In this document: in pieces, positions 1-6,084 of the stretch
Numbering within the stretch: the first letter of the stretch is position 1
How the letters are laid out: each line of letters opens with the position of its first letter
NCBI GenBank assembly: GCA_052148715.1
Contig: JBKQHQ010000033.1
Coordinates: 1-9,877 of the forward strand
Length of the DNA stretch: 9,877 bases
Reading direction: 5' to 3'
DNA from: JBKQHQ01 sp052148715
Lineage (GTDB): Bacteria > Pseudomonadota > Alphaproteobacteria > Rhizobiales > Xanthobacteraceae
Notes under the pieces: generated by a model
The model's database searches: none
Seen by the model: only the letters and a program-made list of their open reading frames with translations
Told to the model about the DNA's origin: nothing
Translations under genes and position numbers: made by a program

Positions 1-9
1 AGGCACAAC

Positions 10-35
10 GGCGGATTACGCTGCGCTAATCCGCC
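10..35. repeat. Short palindromic intergenic repeat (REP-like hairpin)
   Basis: GGCGGATTA at 10-18 is the exact reverse complement of TAATCCGCC at 27-35, giving a 9-bp stem around an 8-base loop. The following CCTACGG also belongs to the form of this repeat that I recognise as widely dispersed between genes in proteobacterial genomes. It sits just upstream of the permease gene, perhaps between it and an upstream substrate-binding-protein gene outside the window. Its copy number cannot be seen here. No T-run follows, so it is not called a terminator. Confidence 0.6.
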
Positions 36-122
36 CTACGGTTACTACGGTTGCTTCGGGCGTTGACAGCAACGGGCATTGTCGGCGAACGTAACTGTCC
101 GGTTACTTCGAGGCTTCAAGCG

Positions 123-902
123 ATGGAGCGCGCGGTGCGAGCCAATCGAGATGCGGTTTCGCGCTTTGCTTTGGGGGCGCTGAGCTATTTGGCTCTGCTG
201 GCCGCCTGGCATTTTTTCGTGGTGCTCGGAAAGGTGCCGACTTTCGTCATGCCCTCGCCCTACGCGACGGTGCACGCGCTGCTGGTGCCGAATTATCGTT
301 GGCTGGAAAACATTGCGGTGACCGGGACCGAGATTTTTGCCGGCTATTTCGTCGCGGTGGTCGTCGGCATTACCATCGCGCTCCTATTCTCGTGGTCGCG
401 ATGGCTGGAAATCCTGGCGCTGCCGCTGCTGGTCGGGCTCAACATGATTCCCAAGGTGGCCTTGGGGCCGCTGATCATCGTTTGGTTCAAGTATGGGATC
501 GGCCCCAATATCCTGATCGCCTTCACCATCTGCTTTTTTCCGATCGTGCTGACGACCGCGCGCGGTCTGCGCGAGGTCGAGCCGGACCTGCTCGATCTGG
601 TGCGCACCTTGAAGGGATCGCGCTGGCAGATCTTTTCCAAGATCCAGCTGCCCGGATCGCTTCCCTACATCTTCTCCGGCATGAAGGTCGCGGCGATCCT
701 CGCGGTTGCCGGTGCGGTCGTCGGCGAGTTTTTGGGCTCCGACCGCGGGCTCGGCTACCTGATGCTGCAGGTCCAAGTGACGCTCGACACCGCGGCGATG
801 TTCATGGCCGTGATCCTGATCACCCTCATCGGCATGGTGCTCTACGGCCTGGTGCTCGCGCTCGAGCGGCTGATGGTCGTGCGCGACGCGCGGATCTCGT
901 AG
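123..902 (+). CDS. ABC transporter permease, NitT/TauT (SsuC/TauC) family
   Basis: This is the inner-membrane permease of an importer that, with the next gene's ATPase, moves a small solute delivered by a periplasmic binding protein. No binding-protein gene is in the window. The 259-residue product is a normal length for the family. A first hydrophobic segment starts near residue 15 and is followed by the FVMPSP stretch (41-46) typical of TauC/SsuC proteins. Further membrane segments follow, and a cytoplasmic EAA-type loop starts near residue 146 (ARGLREVEP, then LKGSRWQIFSKI). ATG 123 is chosen because GAGG at 110-113 precedes it by 9 bases and the preceding in-frame codons from TTG 51 look non-coding. 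The TAG stop lies 13 bases before the ATPase start. Family members import taurine, alkanesulfonates, nitrate, pyrimidine precursors or aromatic acids; the substrate here is unknown. Confidence 0.9.
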   Translation: MERAVRANRDAVSRFALGALSYLALLAAWHFFVVLGKVPTFVMPSPYATVHALLVPNYRWLENIAVTGTEIFAGYFVAVVVGITIALLFSWSRWLEILALPLLVGLNMIPKVALGPLIIVWFKYGIGPNILIAFTICFFPIVLTTARGLREVEPDLLDLVRTLKGSRWQIFSKIQLPGSLPYIFSGMKVAAILAVAGAVVGEFLGSDRGLGYLMLQVQVTLDTAAMFMAVILITLIGMVLYGLVLALERLMVVRDARIS

Positions 903-905
903 GGA
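901..905 (+). promoter_or_regulatory. Ribosome binding site overlapping the permease stop codon
   Basis: AGGGA at 901-905 overlaps the permease TAG (900-902) and lies 10 bases before ATG 916. It decides the start: TTG 907 would leave a spacing of only one base. The overlap suggests translational coupling of permease and ATPase. Confidence 0.55.
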
Positions 906-915
906 CTTGCGACGA

Positions 916-1680
916 ATGGGCGAGCCGTTCATCCATCTCGACCGGGTGCAGAAGTCGTACCGCACCCGCGGGCTGGAATTCCTCGCCGTGTCCGAGGTGA
1001 CGTTCGATGTGGACGCCGGCGAGCTTGTTTCGCTGGTCGGCCCTTCCGGATGCGGCAAGACCACGGTGCTCAAAATACTCGCCGGCTTGCATGCCTATGA
1101 TTCCGGGGTGGTGCGGATCGGGTCGGCGAGCCAGGCGTTCGATCCCTCCCGAGACATCGGCATGGTCTTTCAGCAGCCGCTCCTGCTCAAATGGCGCCGG
1201 GTGATCGAGAACGTGCTGCTGCCGGCCGAGATTCTCGGCCTTCCGGGTGCCGCAAGCCGCGCCCGGGCGCGCGAGCTTTTGGCGCTCGTGGGTCTCAAGG
1301 GCGCTGAAGAAAAATACCCCTATGAATTGTCAGGAGGCATGCAGCAGCGCGCCGCCATCGCGCGCGCGCTCATTCACGATCCCAAGCTGATACTGATGGA
1401 TGAGCCGTTCGGTGCGCTCGACGCGCTGACGCGCGAGAAGATGAACCTCGAGCTCCTGCACATTTGGAGCAAAGCGCGCAAGACCATTATCTTCGTGACC
1501 CACGGGATCGGCGAGGCGGTCTTTCTCGGCACGCGGGTGGTCGTGCTGACGGCGGGGCCGGCGCGCATGGCCGACAATTTCCGTGTCGAGCTGCCGCATC
1601 CGCGGACGCTCGAGATGAAGACGCACGAGGCTTTTGGCGAATACACGCGCCGCATCTACCGGCTGCTCGGATTGGAATAG
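916..1680 (+). CDS. ABC transporter ATP-binding protein, NitT/TauT family
   Basis: This 254-residue nucleotide-binding subunit powers the importer formed with the preceding permease and acts as a dimer on the cytoplasmic face. All the working motifs are intact: Walker A GPSGCGKT at 42-49, Q-loop at Q86 in MVFQQ, signature LSGGMQQR at 138-145, Walker B LILMDEP at 158-164, D-loop ALD at 167-169, and the switch histidine H196 in VTHGIGEA. The LSGGMQQR and VTHGIGEAVFLG forms are those of SsuB/TauB/NrtD-type ATPases. ATG 916 is preferred to TTG 907 because of the AGGGA spacing. The gene lies 13 bases after the permease and 28 bases before the oxidoreductase gene, so co-transcription with the catabolic enzymes is likely. 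The substrate is not deducible from an ATPase. Confidence 0.93.
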   Translation: MGEPFIHLDRVQKSYRTRGLEFLAVSEVTFDVDAGELVSLVGPSGCGKTTVLKILAGLHAYDSGVVRIGSASQAFDPSRDIGMVFQQPLLLKWRRVIENVLLPAEILGLPGAASRARARELLALVGLKGAEEKYPYELSGGMQQRAAIARALIHDPKLILMDEPFGALDALTREKMNLELLHIWSKARKTIIFVTHGIGEAVFLGTRVVVLTAGPARMADNFRVELPHPRTLEMKTHEAFGEYTRRIYRLLGLE

Positions 1681-1708
1681 GGCGGCACACATTTGGAGGA
1701 GACACGCC

Positions 1709-2860
1709 ATGGCGAAGAAGCGTTTGGGCATCATCATGAACGGCGTTACCGGGCGCATGGGGACGAATCAGCATCTGATCCGCTCGATCGTCGCCATCCG
1801 GGCGCAAGGCGGGGTGCGGCTCAAGAACGGCGATCAGATCGTGCCCGATCCGATCCTCATCGGCCGTGACGCGGGCAAGCTCGAAGCGCTCGCCACCGCG
1901 CACGGCATCGAGCGCTGGAGCACCGATCTCGACGCCGCCTTGAGCAATAAGGACGACACGCTGTTCTTCGACGCGGCGACGACGAACCTGCGGGCAAAAC
2001 TGCTCAAGCGGGCCATGGCGGCCGGCAAGCATATCTATTGCGAGAAGCCGATTACGGAAAATCTCGCCGACGCCATCGATCTCGTGCACGCGGCGCGCGC
2101 GGCCAAGGTCAAGAACGGGGTCGTCCAGGACAAATTGTTCCTGCCCGGCCTGCTGAAGCTCAAGACCTTGATCGATTCCGGGTTCTTTGGCCGCATTCTC
2201 TCGGTGCGCGGCGAGTTCGGCTATTGGGTGTTCGAGGGCGACTGGCAGCCGGCGAACCGGCCCTCCTGGAATTACCGCAAGCAGGACGGCGGCGGCATCA
2301 TCCTGGACATGCTCTGTCATTGGCGCTACGTGCTCGACAATCTGTTCGGCGACGTGAAGAGCGTGTCCTGCCTCGGCGCCATTCACGTTCCCAAGCGCTG
2401 GGACGAGAACGGGAAGCCCTACGACGCCGATGCCGATGATGCGGCCTATGCGACCTTCGAGCTCGCCAACGGGATCATCGTGCAGATGAACAGCTCATGG
2501 TGCACGCGGGTACGGCGCGACGATCTGGTCACCTTCCATGTCGACGGCACGCTCGGCTCGGCCGTGGCCGGTCTGCAAAAATGCTGGAGCCAGGCGCGGG
2601 TGAATACGCCGCGTCCAGTCTGGAATCCGGATGTGCCGCAGCCGATCGATTTCTACGCGACCTGGTCCGACGTGCCGGGCTTGGGTAGCTATGACAACGG
2701 CTTCAAGACCGAGTGGGAGATGTTCATTCGGCATGTCTGCGAGGACGCGCCGTTCAAATGGACGCTGCTCGAAGGCGCCAAAGGCGTCCAGCTGGCCGAA
2801 GCCGGTCTGCAGAGCTGGAAGGAACGGCGCTTCATCGATATTCCGCCCTTGAACGTGTAA
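1709..2860 (+). CDS. Gfo/Idh/MocA-family NAD(P)-dependent oxidoreductase
   Basis: The predicted role is NAD(P)-dependent oxidation or reduction of a carbohydrate-like hydroxyl or keto group in the cytoplasm. The 383-residue product has an N-terminal Rossmann region with GVTGRMG at 12-18, which is GxxGxxG rather than the usual GxGxxG. The family's EKP motif is at 112-114, with K113 the probable catalytic lysine. GGG at 194-196 is followed by D200 and H204, the expected catalytic Asp/His pair. The C-terminal half should be the alpha/beta substrate-binding and oligomerisation domain. The start is firm: GGAGGAG at 1695-1701 lies 7 bases before ATG 1709. It ends 9 bases before the DUF993 gene. Family members act on inositol, glucose-fructose, 1,5-anhydrofructose, glycosides and sugar acids. 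The substrate here is unknown, but the TIM-barrel partners downstream favour a sugar- or cyclitol-like compound. Confidence 0.88.
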   Translation: MAKKRLGIIMNGVTGRMGTNQHLIRSIVAIRAQGGVRLKNGDQIVPDPILIGRDAGKLEALATAHGIERWSTDLDAALSNKDDTLFFDAATTNLRAKLLKRAMAAGKHIYCEKPITENLADAIDLVHAARAAKVKNGVVQDKLFLPGLLKLKTLIDSGFFGRILSVRGEFGYWVFEGDWQPANRPSWNYRKQDGGGIILDMLCHWRYVLDNLFGDVKSVSCLGAIHVPKRWDENGKPYDADADDAAYATFELANGIIVQMNSSWCTRVRRDDLVTFHVDGTLGSAVAGLQKCWSQARVNTPRPVWNPDVPQPIDFYATWSDVPGLGSYDNGFKTEWEMFIRHVCEDAPFKWTLLEGAKGVQLAEAGLQSWKERRFIDIPPLNV

Positions 2861-2869
2861 GGAGCCTTC

Positions 2870-4033
2870 GTGCCGACCCTCACGCTTCCATCAGCCGGCG
2901 GCAAGCTCACCGCCTATACGATGCGCCCGCGCCGGGCGCTTCCGGCCGCCCAGACGCCGTTCAATCGGATCGCCTACGCGGCCGTGCATGTCGTCGCCGA
3001 TCCGCTTGCCGACAATAGTCCGTGGCTCGAGCCGGCGATCGATTGGGACGCCACCATCGGCTTCCGCCGCCATGTGTGGTCGCTCGGCCTCGGCGTTGCC
3101 GAGGCCATGGACACGGCGCAGCGCGGCATGGGTGTCGATTGGCCGACCTCGCTCGAATTGATCCGCCGCAGCCTTGACGCGGCGCGCGACTTTCCGGACG
3201 CGCTGATCGCGTCCGGCGCCGGCACCGATCATCTCGAAGCTTCGGATCGCGTCAGCGTCGATGATGTCATCGCCGCCTACGAGGAGCAGTGCGAGGCGAT
3301 CGAGCGGCTTGGCGGACGGATCGTGCTGATGGCGAGCCGGGCACTGGTGAAGGCGGCGCGCTCCCCCGATGACTACGCCCGGGTCTATGGCCGCGTCCTT
3401 GATCAGGTGCAGCAGAAGGTGATCATTCATTGGCTCGGCGAGATGTTCGACCCAGCGCTTGCGGGCTATTGGGGGCACGCGGAGCATGGGCCCGCCATGG
3501 ACGTAGCCCTGCAGGTGATCAGCGCCAACGCGGCCAAGATCGATGGGGTGAAAATCTCGTTGCTCGACAAGGACAAGGAAATCGCCATGCGTCGGCGCTT
3601 GCCGCCGGGCGTGCGCATGTATACCGGCGATGATTTCAACTATGCCGAGCTCATCGGCGGTGACGCGCAAGGCCATTCCGACGCGCTGCTCGGCGTCTTC
3701 GATGCCATTGCGCCGGCCGCCGCCTCGGCACTCGGCGCGCTGGCGCGCGGTGACACCGACACGTTTCACGCGCTTCTGGCGCCCACCGTGCCGCTGTCGC
3801 GGCATATCTTTCAGGCGCCGACGCGCTTCTACAAGACCGGCCTCGTATTTCTCGCCTATCTGAACGGGCTGCAGAATCATTTCGTGCTGGTCGGGGGTCA
3901 GGAGAGCGCGCGCTCGACCTTGCACCTCGTTGAATTGTTCCGCCTTGCGGATGCGGCCGGACTGCTGCGCAATCCGGATCTCGCGGCGCGGCGCATGCGG
4001 CGATGGCTCGCGACGCGTGGTGTCGAGGCTTAA
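2870..4033 (+). CDS. DUF993 family protein, dihydrodipicolinate synthase-like TIM barrel
   Basis: This 387-residue protein matches the DUF993 group as I recognise it: dihydrodipicolinate-synthase-like barrels of about 380 residues with no established reaction that I know of. A probable Schiff-base lysine is K228 in GVKISLLD, at the place of the GIKE lysine of class I lyases. Y200 lies exactly 28 residues before it, the same Tyr-Lys spacing as E. coli DapA (Y133/K161). However, the likely barrel strand VIIHW (185-188) lies earlier, so this alignment is uncertain. The translation start is GTG 2870, with AAGGAG at 2859-2864 overlapping the previous gene's TAA at a 5-base spacing, so coupling is likely. 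Its place between the oxidoreductase and the isomerase-type protein suggests an aldolase or lyase step in the same pathway. The product and substrate are unknown. Confidence 0.8.
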   Translation: MPTLTLPSAGGKLTAYTMRPRRALPAAQTPFNRIAYAAVHVVADPLADNSPWLEPAIDWDATIGFRRHVWSLGLGVAEAMDTAQRGMGVDWPTSLELIRRSLDAARDFPDALIASGAGTDHLEASDRVSVDDVIAAYEEQCEAIERLGGRIVLMASRALVKAARSPDDYARVYGRVLDQVQQKVIIHWLGEMFDPALAGYWGHAEHGPAMDVALQVISANAAKIDGVKISLLDKDKEIAMRRRLPPGVRMYTGDDFNYAELIGGDAQGHSDALLGVFDAIAPAAASALGALARGDTDTFHALLAPTVPLSRHIFQAPTRFYKTGLVFLAYLNGLQNHFVLVGGQESARSTLHLVELFRLADAAGLLRNPDLAARRMRRWLATRGVEA

Positions 4034-4065
4034 GACCGGTGCCCGCATTTACTGCAAACGCTCCG

Positions 4066-4896
4066 ATGCGGGACCTGTCGCGGGATCACGCCTGGCTCGC
4101 GATCAACACCGCCACCGTGAAATCCTGGTCGCTCGAGCAGGTGGTCGAAGGTTGCGCGCGTGCCGGAATCACGGCCATCGCGCCGTGGCGCGATATCGTG
4201 CAGCCGTGCGGCGCGCCAAAAGCCGGCCGCCTGATCCGCGGCGCCGGACTGGCCGTGACCTGCCTCTGCCGCGGCGGCATGTTCCCGGCCGCGGATGAAG
4301 CTGGCCGGCGCGCCGCGCTCGAGGACAACCGCCGCGCCGTCGATGAAGCAAACGAGATCGGCGCCCGCGCCCTGGTCATGGTCGTCGGCGGCCTGCCGCC
4401 CGGCTCGAAGGATATTGCCGGCGCGAGGGCGCAGGTGCGCGACGGGATCGCGGCGCTGCTTCCGTATGCGCGCAGCGCGAAGATGCCGCTCGCCATCGAG
4501 CCCCTGCACCCGATGTACGCTGCCGATCGGGCCTGCGTTAACATGCTCGCGCAGGCCAACGACCTGTGCGACGAATTGGGCGAGGGCGTCGGGATCACGC
4601 TCGATGTCTATCACGTCTGGTGGGATCCCGCCTTGGCGCGGGAGATCGCGCGGGCCGGATCGCGCATCCTCTCCTATCACGTCTGCGACTGGCTCAATCC
4701 AACCAAGGATTTGCTGCTCGACCGCGGCATGATGGGCGACGGCGTCATCGACCTGCGCCGGATCAGGGCGATGGTCGAGGCCGCGGGCTACAGCGGCCAC
4801 TGCGACGTGGAGATTTTTTCCGCGGATGATTGGTGGAAACGGGATCCCAACGACGTCCTGCGCATCTGCATCGAGCGGCACAAGGCGTTCGTCTGA
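4066..4896 (+). CDS. Sugar phosphate isomerase/epimerase family TIM barrel (AP_endonuc_2-like)
   Basis: This is a 276-residue xylose-isomerase-like TIM barrel, a normal length for the family. Four candidate metal ligands occur in the expected order: E145 in IEPLHP, D180 in LDVYH, H205 in SYHVCDW and E249 in VEIFS, with H183 also nearby. Such metal sites catalyse isomerisation, epimerisation or dehydration of sugars and keto-inositols, and hydrolysis of keto-glycosides. Other landmarks are APWRD, CRGGMFP and the long DRGMMGDG loop. The start is uncertain. ATG 4066 gives the usual length but has no clear ribosome site; GTG 4039, nine codons earlier and 5 bases after the previous stop, has a weak GAGG; ATG 4003 would overlap the previous gene. 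It is the last gene of the + strand operon and most likely acts on the product or substrate of the oxidoreductase. Confidence 0.87.
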   Translation: MRDLSRDHAWLAINTATVKSWSLEQVVEGCARAGITAIAPWRDIVQPCGAPKAGRLIRGAGLAVTCLCRGGMFPAADEAGRRAALEDNRRAVDEANEIGARALVMVVGGLPPGSKDIAGARAQVRDGIAALLPYARSAKMPLAIEPLHPMYAADRACVNMLAQANDLCDELGEGVGITLDVYHVWWDPALAREIARAGSRILSYHVCDWLNPTKDLLLDRGMMGDGVIDLRRIRAMVEAAGYSGHCDVEIFSADDWWKRDPNDVLRICIERHKAFV

Positions 4897-4933
4897 GGGC
4901 TACGTTTTACCATCAACTCGCGTCCCCGGCGGG

Positions 4934-5959
4934 CTAATAAGCGCCGGTGCGCACCTCGAAATGGGTCGCCTTGCCGAGGCTGATCATGTCGCGTTGGAGC
5001 CAATCGGCGGTCCAATCGATCATGCGCTCTAGCGGCACGCTCGGATAGCCGAACAAGCTGGCGGCGCGGCCGGTATTGGCGATCCAGGCGGTCGGGCTCT
5101 CGCTTCCCATCAGCAGCGGCGTCTTGCCGAAGCGGCAGCCGAAAGCGTGCGCGAGCGCGCGGATGCTCAAGATCTCCGGGCCGCTGACATTGAGTGGCAT
5201 GCTCGGCACCGTGGCGTGACGCAGCGCCCGCAGCGACTGGCTGCAAGCGTCGCCCTGCCAGATGACATTGACGTGCCCCATGCTCAGATCGACCGGCTCG
5301 TCCCTAAACACCTTGCGGCCGAGGTCGTGCAGCACGCCGTAGCGCATGTCGATGGCGTAGCTCAGCCGGATGAGGACGCCGGGTGAATTGAGCTTGCGCG
5401 AGAAATGCTCGAACATGCGCTCGCGCCCGACGCAGGACATGGCGTATTCGCCGGGGGGCCCGACCGCATCCTCCTCGCGCGAGCCGCCGTGCAGCACTGG
5501 CGCGAACGGATAGACGCAGATGGTCGAATAGGCGACGATCCGGCTTCCCACAAAATGCTCCGCCACCATGCCGGGGACGTAGGCGTTCATCGCCCAGGTC
5601 AAATCCTCGCTGCCGGAGGAGCCGAACTTGCGGCCGGCCATGAAGATGACGTTGGGTGCCGCCGGCAGCGCCGCGATGGCGTCGCGCTCCATCAGATCGG
5701 CCTTGATGGTCGTAACACCGTGGTCGTGCAGATAGGTTTGCAGGCCGGGCTCGCTGAAGCGGGCGACCCCGATGATCTTTCGCTCCGGAGCGGCGCGCTT
5801 GGCCATCCGCGCGAGCGTCGGTCCCATCTTGCCGGCGACGCCGATGATCATGATGTCGCCGGGCACGGCGGCCAGATCGGCGATGAGGGCAGGGGAGGGC
5901 CGCGACATGAATTCGTCGAGCTCATCGACGGTCGCGAAAGATTTCGGCAAATCTGACAT
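4934..5959 (-). CDS. NAD-dependent epimerase/dehydratase-like protein (extended SDR), atypical active site
   Basis: This is a 341-residue extended short-chain dehydrogenase/reductase fold protein. After about 35 N-terminal residues comes the Rossmann strand and glycine motif GVAGKMG (40-46), then a DL pair at 88-89 and FMAG at 106-109 (NNAG-like position). The active-site strand is YSTICVYPF (144-152), with S145 or T146 as the candidate serine position. The usual YxxxK is here Y172-A-M-S-C176, so the catalytic lysine position holds cysteine, followed by GRERMFE. The gene may therefore use altered chemistry or simply bind NAD(P). AGGAG on the - strand (plus 5966-5970) sits 6 bases before the ATG, so the start is firm. 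It lies downstream of the FAD oxidoreductase on the same strand, separated by a 122-base gap filled with repeats, and converges on the + operon with 37 bases between stops. That short gap shows no convincing terminator. Substrate unknown. Confidence 0.8.
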   Translation of the reverse strand: MSDLPKSFATVDELDEFMSRPSPALIADLAAVPGDIMIIGVAGKMGPTLARMAKRAAPERKIIGVARFSEPGLQTYLHDHGVTTIKADLMERDAIAALPAAPNVIFMAGRKFGSSGSEDLTWAMNAYVPGMVAEHFVGSRIVAYSTICVYPFAPVLHGGSREEDAVGPPGEYAMSCVGRERMFEHFSRKLNSPGVLIRLSYAIDMRYGVLHDLGRKVFRDEPVDLSMGHVNVIWQGDACSQSLRALRHATVPSMPLNVSGPEILSIRALAHAFGCRFGKTPLLMGSESPTAWIANTGRAASLFGYPSVPLERMIDWTADWLQRDMISLGKATHFEVRTGAY

Positions 5960-5984
5960 GCGAAGCTCCTGGTCGAGGCGGCCG

Positions 5985-6020
5985 CTACAGCAAGTTCCGT
6001 TGAATCGAAACTTGCTGTAG
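5985..6020. repeat. 12-bp perfect inverted repeat, part of a composite dispersed element
   Basis: CTACAGCAAGTT (5985-5996) is the exact reverse complement of AACTTGCTGTAG (6009-6020), with a 12-base loop. It stands 26 bases upstream of the SDR start and 16 bases from the next palindrome, and the pair looks like one composite repeat of an alphaproteobacterial type. Read on the - strand no T-run follows the stem, so an intrinsic terminator for the upstream oxidoreductase gene is not supported. A stable RNA hairpin that separates the two messages or protects a 3' end is possible. Confidence 0.65.
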
Positions 6021-6036
6021 ATTTGTTAATTTGGTC

Positions 6037-6084
6037 GCATTTTCTTACGGAAAACCGGTGTCCACTTTTCCTGAAAATGCTCTA
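6037..6084 (-). repeat. Dispersed palindromic repeat supplying a stop codon
   Basis: GCATTTTC at 6037-6044 and GAAAATGC at 6073-6080 form 8-bp terminal inverted repeats, with an inner GGAAAA (6049-6054) and TTTTCC (6066-6071). The unit, read on the - strand as TAGAGCATTTTC and onwards, resembles a repeat I know to be scattered between genes in Bradyrhizobium-like genomes. Its outer edge contains the TAG stop (6084-6082) of the FAD oxidoreductase gene. Confidence 0.65.

Noticed and set aside
63..68. A TTGACA box before the permease gene as a promoter
   Set aside because: No acceptable -10 hexamer lies 16-18 bases downstream.
51..122. TTG 51 as permease start, giving 24 extra residues
   Set aside because: The extension abuts the palindromic repeat, has no ribosome site and does not resemble the family's N-terminus; ATG 123 has GAGG at a fitting distance.
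1487..2386. A 299-codon open frame on the - strand under the ATPase and oxidoreductase genes
   Set aside because: Spans two genes with intact motifs on the other strand and shows no family features.
2891..4048. A 385-codon open frame on the - strand opposite the DUF993 gene
   Set aside because: The translation is rich in Arg, His, Gly and Asp with no recognisable motif, as expected for a shadow of a GC-rich gene; the + strand frame has ribosome site, motifs and operon context.
4897..4933. A bidirectional terminator between the convergent stops
   Set aside because: Only a weak CCC/GGG pairing is present and no T-run; the 37 bases show no convincing stem-loop.
6009..6032. Hairpin 5985-6020 plus the T-rich stretch after it as a + strand terminator
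   Set aside because: No + strand gene lies just upstream; both flanking genes are on the - strand, and the pair looks like a dispersed repeat.
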